Below, piece by piece: positions 33,005 to 41,801 of a DNA stretch of 64,000 nucleotides (within the stretch, counting starts at the first letter, position 1; each line of letters opens with the position of its first letter). Position numbers and translations under genes: made by a program. The notes under the pieces were generated by a model. It was given only the letters and a program-made list of their open reading frames with translations, ran no database searches and was not told where the DNA came from. The stretch comes from Blautia sp. XA-2221 (lineage in GTDB: Bacteria > Bacillota > Clostridia > Lachnospirales > Lachnospiraceae), in the NCBI RefSeq assembly GCF_028767025.1, contig NZ_JAJQXX010000003.1, positions 1 to 64,000 on the forward strand, written 5' to 3'.

Positions 33005-34690
33005 TTAGAACAGACCTGTGATCTTTCCTGTTTCGTCAACATCGATCTTTTCAGCTGCCGGCACTTTTGGAAGTCCTGGCATTGTCATGATCTCACCGGT
33101 AAGGGCTACGATAAAGCCTGCGCCTGCAGAAACCTTCAGGTTACGTACAGTTACCTCAAAGTCTGTAGGAGCGCCCAGTTTTGTCTGATCGTCTGTCAGG
33201 CTGTACTGTGTTTTTGCAACACAGATCGGGCAGTTGCCAAAGCCAAGATCTTCAAGCTGTTTTGCCTGCTTCTGAGCGTTAGCTGTAAGAACAACTCTCT
33301 TGCCGCCGTAGATTTTCTGAACGATCTGGTTCAGTTTGTCCTCGATAGAACCTTCCAGTTCATATGCATAGGAGAAATCATTTGGTTCTTCAACAAGACG
33401 GATCACTTCTTCTGCAAGTTTAATTCCGCCGTCGCCGCCTTTTGCCCATACTTCAGAAAGAGCTACATTTACGCCCATTTCTTTACATTTTGCTTCTACA
33501 AGATCAAGTTCTGCTTTGGTATCTGTCGGGAAAGCGTTAATAGCAACAACACATGGAAGTTTGTATACGTTTGTGATATTGCTTACGTGTTTCAGAAGGT
33601 TTGGAATACCTTTTTCAAGAGCTTCCAGATTTTCTGTATTCAGGTCAGCTTTTGCAACACCGCCATTGTATTTCAGAGCACGGACAGTTGCAACAACAAC
33701 AACAGCGTTTGGCTTCAGACCTGCCATACGACATTTGATGTCAAGGAATTTCTCAGCACCAAGGTCAGCGCCGAAGCCAGCCTCTGTAATTGCGTAATCA
33801 GCCAGTTTCATAGCCATTTTTGTAGCTGTTACAGAGTTACATCCGTGAGCGATATTAGCGAATGGTCCGCCGTGTACGATTGCAGGAACATGCTCAAGAG
33901 TCTGAACCAGGTTTGGTTTCAGAGCGTCTTTCAGAAGAGCTGTCATAGCGCCCTCAGCATGAAGATCGCCTGCTGTTACCGGTTTCTGTTCAGAAACTTT
34001 GCCGTAAGTATATCCGATGATGATTCTGGAAAGACGTTCTTTCAGGTCTTTGATATCGCTTGCAAGACACAGAACTGCCATGATCTCAGAAGCAACAGTA
34101 ATGTCATAGCCGTCTTCACGAGGCATACCGTTGGTCTTTCCGCCAAGACCATCGATTACATTACGAAGCTGGCGGTCGTTCATGTCCACACATCTTCTCC
34201 ATGTGATCTTTCTCGGGTCAATGTTAAGAGCGTTGCCCTGGAAAATATGGTTGTCGATCATTGCTGCAAGAAGGTTGTTTGCTGCGCCGATGGCATGGAA
34301 GTCACCTGTAAAGTGAAGGTTGATATCTTCCATAGGAACAACCTGTGCATAGCCGCCGCCTGCTGCGCCGCCTTTTACGCCGAATACCGGTCCGAGAGAT
34401 GGCTCACGAAGTGCAACCATAACGTTTTTGCCAAGCTTCTGCATACCATCTGCAAGACCTACAGTTGTAGTTGTTTTTCCTTCGCCTGCCGGTGTGGGAT
34501 TGATTGCTGTAACAAGGATCAGTTTGCCGTCCTGTTTGTCTGTTTCTTTCAGAAGATTGTAGTCGATTTTTGCTTTGTACTTTCCGTACTGCTCCAGGTA
34601 TTTGTCATCAATGCCTGCTTTTGCAGCAATCTCGGTAATTGGTTTCATTTCGCATTCCTGTGCGATTTCGATGTCACTCTTGAATCCCAT
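33005..34690 (-). CDS. fhs: Formate--tetrahydrofolate ligase
   Basis: A 561-residue cytosolic enzyme that makes 10-formyl-THF from formate, THF and ATP, supplying one-carbon units for purines and, in acetogens, the methyl branch of the Wood-Ljungdahl pathway. The nucleotide loop [18 protein letters not shown] is at about residues 64-81; [23 protein letters not shown] and the [10 protein letters not shown] stretch are FTHFS hallmarks. Length is normal. Preceded by a ZTP riboswitch, so expression should rise when folate or purine synthesis is short. Monocistronic. Confidence 0.98.
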   Translation of the reverse strand: MGFKSDIEIAQECEMKPITEIAAKAGIDDKYLEQYGKYKAKIDYNLLKETDKQDGKLILVTAINPTPAGEGKTTTTVGLADGMQKLGKNVMVALREPSLGPVFGVKGGAAGGGYAQVVPMEDINLHFTGDFHAIGAANNLLAAMIDNHIFQGNALNIDPRKITWRRCVDMNDRQLRNVIDGLGGKTNGMPREDGYDITVASEIMAVLCLASDIKDLKERLSRIIIGYTYGKVSEQKPVTAGDLHAEGAMTALLKDALKPNLVQTLEHVPAIVHGGPFANIAHGCNSVTATKMAMKLADYAITEAGFGADLGAEKFLDIKCRMAGLKPNAVVVVATVRALKYNGGVAKADLNTENLEALEKGIPNLLKHVSNITNVYKLPCVVAINAFPTDTKAELDLVEAKCKEMGVNVALSEVWAKGGDGGIKLAEEVIRLVEEPNDFSYAYELEGSIEDKLNQIVQKIYGGKRVVLTANAQKQAKQLEDLGFGNCPICVAKTQYSLTDDQTKLGAPTDFEVTVRNLKVSAGAGFIVALTGEIMTMPGLPKVPAAEKIDVDETGKITGLF

Positions 34691-34753
34691 AAGTTTTGTC
34701 TCCTTTCATAAACGGAAGCCTGAGCCCGGACAGAAAAAAGCTCCTGTTCGAGT

Positions 34754-34860
34754 AAAAAAGGGCAGTATCTGAAAGTGTCAAATACTGCCCAGACGGTCGG
34801 CTTCACAAATCTCTGACTCCCCTGTGGTTATCCACGTCTCCGCCAGTTGTCAGAGATGTT
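34754..34860 (-). promoter_or_regulatory. ZTP (pfl) riboswitch with terminator, controlling fhs
   Basis: On the minus strand, P1 pairs ATCTCTGAC with GTCAGAGAT. It encloses the conserved ACTGGCGGA, GTGGATAACCAC and GGGGAGTC elements. The conserved CCGACCGTCTGGGC pseudoknot partner follows. Its last bases open a terminator, GGGCAGTATTTG with CAGATACTGCCC plus six T. ZTP or ZMP binding should prevent termination and switch fhs on. Confidence 0.93.
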
Positions 34861-34876
34861 TTAAATTGATAACAGA

Positions 34877-34905
34877 ATATTACCATAAATACAGGTTCTT
34901 GTCAA
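34877..34905 (-). promoter_or_regulatory. fhs promoter
   Basis: On the minus strand, TTGACA-N17-TAATAT, with the riboswitch starting about 15-20 bases downstream. Confidence 0.85.
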
Positions 34906-35028
34906 GAAATTGTCAAAAATATATGTGTTTTTTGTATATATGCTATAAAAATACTGGATAAACTTTATATACATTGCACAAGTAAAGCACGATACGAATG
35001 TATTTGTAAACGGGGAGCTTACAGAAAA

Positions 35029-35787
35029 CTATTTGGAAGTTCCGGTAAGCTTTTTCAGAAGCCTGCAGCCGTGGCTATACAGGGAAATGTGGCTTTTGTG
35101 AAGGTCGAAGAAATACCCTGTTCCTGTAAGGCTGTCAACAGCAACTGAAAGAAAGGTTGCATTCAGATGAGGATCAATGACAGTTTCTGCAATGGCGCTG
35201 TCGGTGGAAATTTCCTTCAGGGCTGTTTTGGTATCTTCTGTTACCCCATTCTGATACATAATGATGATCAGGCAGGCATTCTGCCCATCGCAGTCAGAAT
35301 TGTTAAAATTATTAATTTCACGGTCAAGTGCTTCGGACAGATCAGAGGAATCTATCAGCTTTATATAATAGCGGACCCAGTCTTTCCAGAAAGAGAATTT
35401 TTTTCGGTAATAATAACCGTTTTCATACTGGAATTTATTTTGGCTCAGACTCTGCTGCAAAGTCATTTTGCCCATTGCAGGAAGAGAAGTAAGTTCCTGA
35501 GCGCTCAGCTTCTTTTCTTTACGTTCTGCTTCCCATATCAGGGCATAGCTGATATTTTTGAGAATAAGAACAAGTGATATGAAACCGAAGACAGTAAAGC
35601 CAACTAGAGCAATTGCATCGCCGTTTTTTACATTATGCTCCTGGAAAAATATCCCGGCGATAATAAAGCCAAAGGCGATAAGGACACTGACGAGCCCGGC
35701 AAAAAACATTCTGAGCCCTCTTTTTTCAGAGCGCAGCTGTTCCTGTTCGTCAAAGGATTCAGTTACCTGAGTGTTTTCATCTTTCAT
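35029..35787 (-). CDS. Two-TM membrane protein of unknown function
   Basis: A 252-residue protein. A charged N-terminus (about 1-25) is followed by TM1 (about 27-49) and TM2 (about 56-80), then a cytoplasmic, largely soluble C-terminal domain (about 85-252). No enzymatic motif or known family is recognised. The start ATG at 35787 follows AGGAGGAATCC. It stands alone between fhs and the cobalamin importer, with no link to either. Confidence 0.75.
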   Translation of the reverse strand: MKDENTQVTESFDEQEQLRSEKRGLRMFFAGLVSVLIAFGFIIAGIFFQEHNVKNGDAIALVGFTVFGFISLVLILKNISYALIWEAERKEKKLSAQELTSLPAMGKMTLQQSLSQNKFQYENGYYYRKKFSFWKDWVRYYIKLIDSSDLSEALDREINNFNNSDCDGQNACLIIIMYQNGVTEDTKTALKEISTDSAIAETVIDPHLNATFLSVAVDSLTGTGYFFDLHKSHISLYSHGCRLLKKLTGTSK

Positions 35788-35989
35788 ATACGGATTCCTC
35801 CTGAGTTGTAAGTATAATACTACAATTTTATCACAGAAGATTCTGAAAAGAAAGAATAATACCGGAATTTTTTGAAAAAACTATTTGAAAATAACAGCGC
35901 AGCAGGTGGGTTTTCGCATCAGCCTGATCAGAATACTGGATGAGCAGTAACAGATAATATTCAGATAAGTTCGTATAATTGTGAATATC

Positions 35990-36018
35990 TTGACATTCCT
36001 GGAAGGCTATGATATAAA
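35990..36018 (+). promoter_or_regulatory. Promoter of the cobalamin riboswitch/importer operon
   Basis: TTGACA-N17-TATAAA, placing the transcript start at about 36025, just before the riboswitch. Confidence 0.85.
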
Positions 36019-36029
36019 GAAACAGAATT

Positions 36030-36215
36030 AAGTGCTGATTTTACAGATATCCTGGGATGGCTGTAAGGATCAGTGAAAAGGGAAACGGGTGAGAGTCCCG
36101 TGCGGTGCCGCCGCTGTAAGCGCATAAAAGCAGTTTTGTTCCACTGCATTCCATACAGGAAAGCGGGAAGGAACAGAACATGATTGCTGCGTGAAGCCAG
36201 AAGACCTGCTTAGTT
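36030..36215 (+). promoter_or_regulatory. Cobalamin (B12) riboswitch
   Basis: The conserved core is plain: AAAGGGAAACGGGTGAGAGTCC, then GCGGTGCCGCCGCTGTAA, and near the 3' end the B12 box AAGCCAGAAGACCTGC. Outer limits are approximate. A terminator lies about 70 bases on, so B12 binding should stop transcription before the importer genes. Confidence 0.94.
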
Positions 36216-36286
36216 CTTTTTTGCATCCACGGGCCATGGTCATGCAGAAAACAGAGGGATACTGTATCCATATAAGTAAAACAGAC

Positions 36287-36320
36287 ACACTGCAGGCCGT
36301 AGGACCGCAGTGTTTTTTTG
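36287..36320 (+). terminator. Regulated terminator of the cobalamin riboswitch
   Basis: ACACTGC-A-GG pairs with CC-GCAGTGT, followed by seven T, 52 bases before the first start codon. The position suggests transcription attenuation. Confidence 0.85.
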
Positions 36321-36371
36321 TGTACAGGATGAGTAAAGATGGGCCAGATTATATTTTCAGGAGGAAAAACA

Positions 36372-37367
36372 ATGTGTAACAAAAAAATGTTCAGTATGAT
36401 GATGGCTGCGGTTATGACAGTGGGAGTAAGCGCAGGTACGGTATCAGCAGCGACTGATTATGAACCGGTAACCATTACCCTGAATTTACAGCGTTCAGGT
36501 CTGGGAGAGAATGTAGAGTATACATTTACGGAAAAGCCGTCCGCAGTAGTGGCTTCCGGAGAACAGATGGCGGATCTTTTCTTTGATCTGGGCCTGGAGG
36601 ATCAGATGGCAGGATATACAAAAGGAAACTGCTGGAGTACAAAATCAGAATTTCCTGCAAGTGAGAAAGTTCCGCAGCTTTTGGAACCGGGACAGGCTCT
36701 TTCCAATATGTCAAAAGAAAAACTTCTGGAAACAGGCTGTGATTTTTTGATTGGCTGGGATTCTGTGTTTGCAGACAAAAGCTTTAACAGAGATTTTTGT
36801 GAGGAAAATGGCATTGCCATGTATTTCCCGTATGTATGCTCAGATAAGGCGACCTTTGAGGACCTTTATAAAGACTATGAAACTCTTGGAAAAATCTTTC
36901 AGGCAGAGGATGTAGCAGCGGAAAAAGTACAGGCTATGAAGGATAAGATCCAGTCAGTGAAAGAGACTATCGGCGAGGATGCTTATAAAGATCCTGTGGA
37001 AGTTTTTGTTTATGATTCCGGTGAGGATGCGCCTTTTACTGCATGCCAGGGAATGCCGGGAGATATTCTGAAACTTGCAGGCGGTATTTCTATTTTTGAC
37101 GATATTGAAAAAGGATGGGCAACTCCTTCCTGGGAGGAAGTGATTGAGCGTGATCCGGAAGCCATTGTAATTCTGGATTACACAGGTGAGGACGATATTG
37201 CTGCCAAAAAAGAATTTCTGGAAACAAGCGAGTATACAAAAGACCTCACAGCAGTAAAAGAAGACAGAATTTATTCCGCAAGCTGCAGTGATATGCAGGG
37301 TTCAGCAGGAAGTGCGGCTACAGTGGAGCAGATCGCGCAGCAGCTTTATCCGGATCTGTTTAAATAA
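36372..37367 (+). CDS. btuF: Cobalamin-type ABC importer substrate-binding protein (BtuF/FhuD family)
   Basis: A 331-residue exported binding protein with two Rossmann-like lobes joined by a helix. The start at 36372 follows AGGAGG; an upstream in-frame ATG lacks a site. The signal peptide (about 1-27) ends in a normal SAA-type cleavage site and has no lipobox Cys, which is unusual in a Gram-positive. PSAVVASGEQMADLFFDLGL and IVILDYTGED are typical of the family. The riboswitch points to cobalamin or another corrinoid. First gene of a three-gene operon. Confidence 0.88.
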   Translation: MCNKKMFSMMMAAVMTVGVSAGTVSAATDYEPVTITLNLQRSGLGENVEYTFTEKPSAVVASGEQMADLFFDLGLEDQMAGYTKGNCWSTKSEFPASEKVPQLLEPGQALSNMSKEKLLETGCDFLIGWDSVFADKSFNRDFCEENGIAMYFPYVCSDKATFEDLYKDYETLGKIFQAEDVAAEKVQAMKDKIQSVKETIGEDAYKDPVEVFVYDSGEDAPFTACQGMPGDILKLAGGISIFDDIEKGWATPSWEEVIERDPEAIVILDYTGEDDIAAKKEFLETSEYTKDLTAVKEDRIYSASCSDMQGSAGSAATVEQIAQQLYPDLFK

Positions 37368-37376
37368 GAGGATGCT

Positions 37377-38435
37377 ATGAAAAAAAGAGCAACAGCAGGC
37401 GGGAGGAGGCACTTTGCCGTCCTTCTGCTTTTTATATTAGGACTGATCGCTGTTTTTACCTGTATTTCTGTGACCATGGGGGCAGTAGAAATATCACCGG
37501 TAAATATTGTGAAGATTATTATTAATAAAAGCTTTGGGCGTGAGATTTTTGATGCAGTGTGGGAGACAAAAACAGAAAATATTATCTGGAATATCCGTTT
37601 TCCGAGAGTTCTGATGGCATTTATTGTAGGAGCAGGATTGTCGCTTTGCGGAGTTCTGATGCAGGCTCTCACAAAAAATTCCCTGGCAGATCCTTATGTC
37701 CTTGGAATTTCTTCCGGTGCATCGGCAGGAGCAGTCTGCGCTATGGTACTTGGGATGTTCAGCATTTTTGGGGGCTATTCCGTGATTGTGGGCGCAACAG
37801 CCGGAGCAGCGCTTTCGATTATTATGTCCATGAAAATCGCTTCTGTTCGGGGGCGTATTACATCCACCCAGCTAGTATTGGCAGGAATAGCTACTTCGGC
37901 TCTGTTTTCAGCTATAACAAATTTAATAGTGTATGGCGGGGGCGCCTCTGATAAGACCAAAACAGCGCTTTACTGGATGGTGGGTTCTCTAAGCGGAGCT
38001 ACTTGGTCCCGTCTGCATTATGTGGCAGTGGTTTTTGTTATTGCAGTGGCAGTGATTTTTCTTTTTGCAAAAGAGCTGGATGTGCTGCTTCTCGGAGATG
38101 ATGCAGCAGAAAATCTGGGGGTGGATACCCGGAAGTTAAAATGGGTTATTATTGCAGCTTCTACAGTACTTACAGGTGTGGTTGTCTCGGTCAGCGGCGT
38201 GATTGGATTTATTGGCCTGGTTGTGCCTCATATGATGAGAAGAGTTGCCGGTTCAGGACACAGAAAGCTGATTCCGCTGGCGCTTCTGGGAGGCGGACTG
38301 TTTGCTGTGATCGCGGATCTTCTTTCCAGAGTGATGATCGCTCCGGAAGAATTGCCGGTGGGAGTGATATCCGCCTTTTTTGGAGCACCTTTTTTCCTGT
38401 ATCTGATCTGGAAAGGGAGCCGAGAGAAAATGTGA
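37377..38435 (+). CDS. btuC: FecCD/BtuC-type ABC importer permease
   Basis: A 352-residue permease with about ten TM segments, the BtuC fold. LRFPRVL-like NIRFPRVLMAFIVGAGLSLCG, QALTKNSLADPYVLGISSGA and GVIGFIGLVVPHMMRRVAG are the strongest family motifs. The last of these touches the ATPase. It begins 9 bases after the binding-protein gene with GAGG upstream. It imports the vitamin captured by the binding protein; specificity comes from the riboswitch, not the permease sequence. Confidence 0.94.
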   Translation: MKKRATAGGRRHFAVLLLFILGLIAVFTCISVTMGAVEISPVNIVKIIINKSFGREIFDAVWETKTENIIWNIRFPRVLMAFIVGAGLSLCGVLMQALTKNSLADPYVLGISSGASAGAVCAMVLGMFSIFGGYSVIVGATAGAALSIIMSMKIASVRGRITSTQLVLAGIATSALFSAITNLIVYGGGASDKTKTALYWMVGSLSGATWSRLHYVAVVFVIAVAVIFLFAKELDVLLLGDDAAENLGVDTRKLKWVIIAASTVLTGVVVSVSGVIGFIGLVVPHMMRRVAGSGHRKLIPLALLGGGLFAVIADLLSRVMIAPEELPVGVISAFFGAPFFLYLIWKGSREKM

Positions 38436-38450
38436 GGAGGTTATTAGACA

Positions 38451-39221
38451 GTGAGTTTAGAGGTAAAAACTCTGGATTATGAGATTGGTGGAAAAGAAAT
38501 CCTGAATGGTATTTCGCTTGAAATCCATGAGAAAGAATTTGTAGGGCTGGTGGGACCAAATGGCTGTGGCAAATCTACTCTTCTGAAAAATATTTACCGA
38601 ACTCTTCGCCCAAAGTATAACACTGTGTTTATTGACGGAAATGATATTCTGAAATTGTCCTCCAGAAAGATGGCCCGGGAGCTTGCAGTAATGGCTCAGG
38701 AAAACAATATGGAATTTGATTTTAAGGTTCAGGATATGGTAATGTTCGGACGTTATTCCCATAAAAAATTTCTTCAGGGAGACACATCCAGGGACAGGGA
38801 ATTATGTGCAGAATATCTTACGGAAGTGGGACTGGAGGGCTATGAAGACAGATCGTATCTCAGCCTGTCCGGAGGAGAAAAACAGAGGGTGCTTTTGGCC
38901 AGAGTATTGATTCAGGAAAGCAGATATATTGTTCTGGACGAGCCCACCAATCATCTGGATATCAGTTATCAGTATCAGATTATGGATATTCTGAAAAAAC
39001 AGAAGGCAACAGTATTTTCCTCTGTTCATGATCTGAATCTGGCGGCTCTTTACTGTGACAGGATTCTCTTTATGTATCAGGGTAAGATTGTGGACAATGG
39101 AACTCCTGAAGAGGTTCTCACTTCGGAGAACCTCTGGAAGTATTTTCAGATCCGGGCTCAGATTTCCCGGAATCCGGCAACCGGAAAACTGCAGATTTAC
39201 TATCTTCCGGGCTGGATATAA
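38451..39221 (+). CDS. btuD: FepC/BtuD-type ABC importer ATPase
   Basis: A 256-residue ATPase starting at GTG after GAGGAGG. Walker A is GPNGCGKST, signature LSGGEKQRVLLARVL, Walker B YIVLDEPTNHLD, and the H loop SSVHDLN. MFGRYSHKKFLQGDT lies in the helical domain, as in the FecE/BtuD branch. It is the last gene of the operon and converges with a DUF1700 gene only 12 bases away, with no terminator in between. Confidence 0.94.
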   Translation: MSLEVKTLDYEIGGKEILNGISLEIHEKEFVGLVGPNGCGKSTLLKNIYRTLRPKYNTVFIDGNDILKLSSRKMARELAVMAQENNMEFDFKVQDMVMFGRYSHKKFLQGDTSRDRELCAEYLTEVGLEGYEDRSYLSLSGGEKQRVLLARVLIQESRYIVLDEPTNHLDISYQYQIMDILKKQKATVFSSVHDLNLAALYCDRILFMYQGKIVDNGTPEEVLTSENLWKYFQIRAQISRNPATGKLQIYYLPGWI

Positions 39222-39233
39222 AGAATATTTTTG

Positions 39234-39716
39234 TCAGTGTCTTTTTCGGAACTGAGAAACCAGAAACAGAACTACACCTACAACAAGGATAACAGGAAGC
39301 AGAAAACTGAGTACCATAAACAGAAGGGCAAGAACTGCAGCAGCAGCTGCGATTACGATCAGTTTCCCGTACCAGGTGGAAAGATCCAGATGATAGTGCC
39401 TGTGTTTGGGTTGACCGTATTCGCTGTCTGACTGATTTCCATAATCTGTATGATCTGTATGGTAAATATCCTGACCTGAGTACTCGGAGGTATCGGTTCC
39501 GGAGAATACAGAAGGATCAGCGTCTGTATCAATAAGAGTTTTTGCGATCAGTCGGGGATCTCCGAGAGAATCCATAACCTGTTTTTCGGACTGTCCCTTT
39601 TTCAGGGCGTCCTGTATATAATCATGATAGTATTGTGTATGTGCGGAAGCTTTTGCCTCCGGCATCTGATCTGAAAGCTGTTCGTATAGAGTGTTAAGAA
39701 ATTCTTTTTTGGTCAT
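39234..39716 (-). CDS. DUF1700 family membrane protein
   Basis: A 160-residue protein. The N-terminal helical domain (about 1-65), TKKEFLNTLYEQLSDQMPEAKASAHTQYYHDYIQDAL, resembles DUF1700, which is often paired with a PadR-type repressor. An acidic, Tyr/His/Asp-rich linker (about 65-110) leads to a hydrophobic C-terminal part with two TM segments (about 115-150). No padR gene is adjacent. The start at the second ATG is chosen because GGAG touches the first. Function unknown; related proteins are tied to envelope stress. Confidence 0.75.
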   Translation of the reverse strand: MTKKEFLNTLYEQLSDQMPEAKASAHTQYYHDYIQDALKKGQSEKQVMDSLGDPRLIAKTLIDTDADPSVFSGTDTSEYSGQDIYHTDHTDYGNQSDSEYGQPKHRHYHLDLSTWYGKLIVIAAAAAVLALLFMVLSFLLPVILVVGVVLFLVSQFRKRH

Positions 39717-39761
39717 ATCCATCTCCTGAAATCATTAAGAACATCATTCTGTTTTTCTGTA

Positions 39762-39793
39762 GACTTCCTCTGTATATCCGGAGGAAGTTTTTA
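39762..39793 (+). terminator. Intrinsic terminator in the btu/yesN gap
   Basis: ACTTCCTC pairs with GAGGAAGT around a 10-base loop, then TTTTT. It reads on the plus strand, so it may stop read-through from the btu operon across the DUF1700 gene. The remaining 370 bases up to the next gene show nothing clear. Confidence 0.7.
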
Positions 39794-40169
39794 TTCTATA
39801 AACAAACATATTTTTCAAAATTACATAAGGATTCTGAAAAGCTGTGTTTATTACAGGCATATGGAGAGATTTTTTTTATGTCTGGATGACACAGAGCTTT
39901 CTTCTTAATATCTGATAAATGTGTATGCATAGAATTACTGATATTTTATCACACAGGAAGAAATCATAATAGTTTTTGAAATATTAAATTTCCATAAAAC
40001 AATTCAGAAGGTCCGGTAAATTTCATGGAAACAGAAGGATGATTTTTTAGGGCTGTTCCGTAAAAATAGCTTGTATACATTCTTTCCAGGTTATAAAATA
40101 AAAAACAGATGGTCTGATCATGTTTTTATGAAAAGGGAAACCAGTACAAAAAGGCAGGAGGCAGGAAAC

Positions 40170-41801
40170 ATGTTACGAACTTTTCTTGTGGAAGATGAAA
40201 TTGTTGTCAGGGAGACCATAAAAAAGATGATTCCCTGGGAGCAGTATGGATATGAGCTGGTTGGCGAGGCTCCGGACGGGGAAGTGGCTCTTCCAATGAT
40301 AAAAAATCTGAAGCCGGATCTTCTGATCACGGATATTAAAATGCCGTTTATGGACGGGCTGACCCTGTGCCGTATGGTGAGAAAGGATTTTCCTGAGATG
40401 AAAATAGTGATTCTCAGCGGATATGACGATTTTAATTATGCAAAGCAGGCGATAGCCATAGGGGTAGAAGATTATCTTTTAAAGCCCATTACAAAAAATG
40501 CATTTCTGGAGCGTCTGACAGAAATACGGGAACGCTGGGAGAGAGAAAAAGGACAGCGGGACTATTATGAAAAGTTCCGCAGGGAGATTCAGGAATACGA
40601 AAGAAATGCAAGCAGAGATTTTTTTGAAGCTCTTGTCAGCGGAAAAATGGATGTGGGAGAAATCTACAGACAGGCAGAGCGGCTAGGGCTTGATATTGTT
40701 GCAGAAGTCTACAATATCATTCTTTTTACAATGGATACCGGAACGGAAAGCTATGATATTTCTGAAGCGTACTCTGAGTGTGAAGCTCAGAGAAGAGAAA
40801 AAATGGAAGCTTTTTTTGTGGACAATGCAAATGCCATGCTCTTCCGTAACAATGCGTTCAGCTATGGCGTTCTTGTAAAGGAAAAGAGAGACGCGCTTTC
40901 TGAAAATACAGAAAAATGTGTGGAGTTTTTTAAGGGGATTATGAAGGGCGAAAGGGAGCAGGACTGGTTTCTGGCAGTGGGACAGCCGGTAGAAAGACTG
41001 AGCAGTATCAAATCCAGTTATTATACAGCTTCCAAAACCTTTGCAAGGCGTTATCTTTATGACGGCTCTGTTCTCTATTATAAGGATCTGAAACAGGAAG
41101 ATACCAAAAGGGATAACAGCCCTTTTCTGAAAAAAATTGACATCAATGCCCTGAATCCGGCCACTCTGGAACGATTTCTGGGAAGTGGGCTTCTGGATGA
41201 GACAGAGGACTTTGTAAGAGATTATTTTCAGGCTATCGGCTATGAGGCAATGGAATCTCTGGTGTTCCGCAATTATGTGATATTGAATGTAAGGTTTTCT
41301 GTTCTGGGATTTTTGCAGAAATTAGGCTGCGAACCGGGCAGACTGGAAGGACAGGATACAGAGCAGGAGTTGATGGAAAGGGCTCAATCCATGGAAACTG
41401 CCAAAAAATACGCTCAGGATATTATCCGGAAGGCAATTATGCTTCGGGATGAGAACTCGGGAAACAGAAACCGGAGTATCCTGAAATCAGCCATTGAATA
41501 TATTGATACTCATTATATGAATGAAAGTCTTTCTCTGAATACTGCCGCTCAGGTGGCAAACATCAGCGCCAATCATTTCAGTGCTCTGTTCAGTCAGAAT
41601 ATGGGACAGACATTTATAGAATATCTGACAGCTCTCAGAATGGAGCATGCAAGGGAGCTGCTCCGGTGTACCGGAAAACGTTCCAGTGAGATCGCAGCAG
41701 AGGTTGGATATAAAGACGCCCATTATTTCAGCTATCTATTTAAGAAGACACAGGGAATGACGCCAAGTGAATACCGTAAAACCAGGGAGGACAGAGGATG
41801 A
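40170..41801 (+). CDS. YesN-type response regulator with AraC output domain
   Basis: A 543-residue regulator. The receiver domain (about 1-120) has phospho-acceptor Asp55 in ITDIKMP and the Lys in LLKPI. A middle region (about 130-430) of unknown structure separates it from two AraC-type helix-turn-helix motifs (about 440-540), including LNTAAQVANISANHFSALFSQN and SSEIAAEVGYKDAHYFSYLFKK. The start at 40170 follows AGGAGG. Its stop overlaps the kinase start by 4 bases. It probably activates the sugar importer downstream. Confidence 0.94.
   Translation: MLRTFLVEDEIVVRETIKKMIPWEQYGYELVGEAPDGEVALPMIKNLKPDLLITDIKMPFMDGLTLCRMVRKDFPEMKIVILSGYDDFNYAKQAIAIGVEDYLLKPITKNAFLERLTEIRERWEREKGQRDYYEKFRREIQEYERNASRDFFEALVSGKMDVGEIYRQAERLGLDIVAEVYNIILFTMDTGTESYDISEAYSECEAQRREKMEAFFVDNANAMLFRNNAFSYGVLVKEKRDALSENTEKCVEFFKGIMKGEREQDWFLAVGQPVERLSSIKSSYYTASKTFARRYLYDGSVLYYKDLKQEDTKRDNSPFLKKIDINALNPATLERFLGSGLLDETEDFVRDYFQAIGYEAMESLVFRNYVILNVRFSVLGFLQKLGCEPGRLEGQDTEQELMERAQSMETAKKYAQDIIRKAIMLRDENSGNRNRSILKSAIEYIDTHYMNESLSLNTAAQVANISANHFSALFSQNMGQTFIEYLTALRMEHARELLRCTGKRSSEIAAEVGYKDAHYFSYLFKKTQGMTPSEYRKTREDRG

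Noticed and set aside
33587-34711. 374-codon antisense frame opposite fhs
   Set aside because: Long only because the fhs coding strand lacks certain codons; Cys/Phe/Ser-rich composition, no ribosome site, no protein-like motifs. fhs is unmistakable on the other strand.
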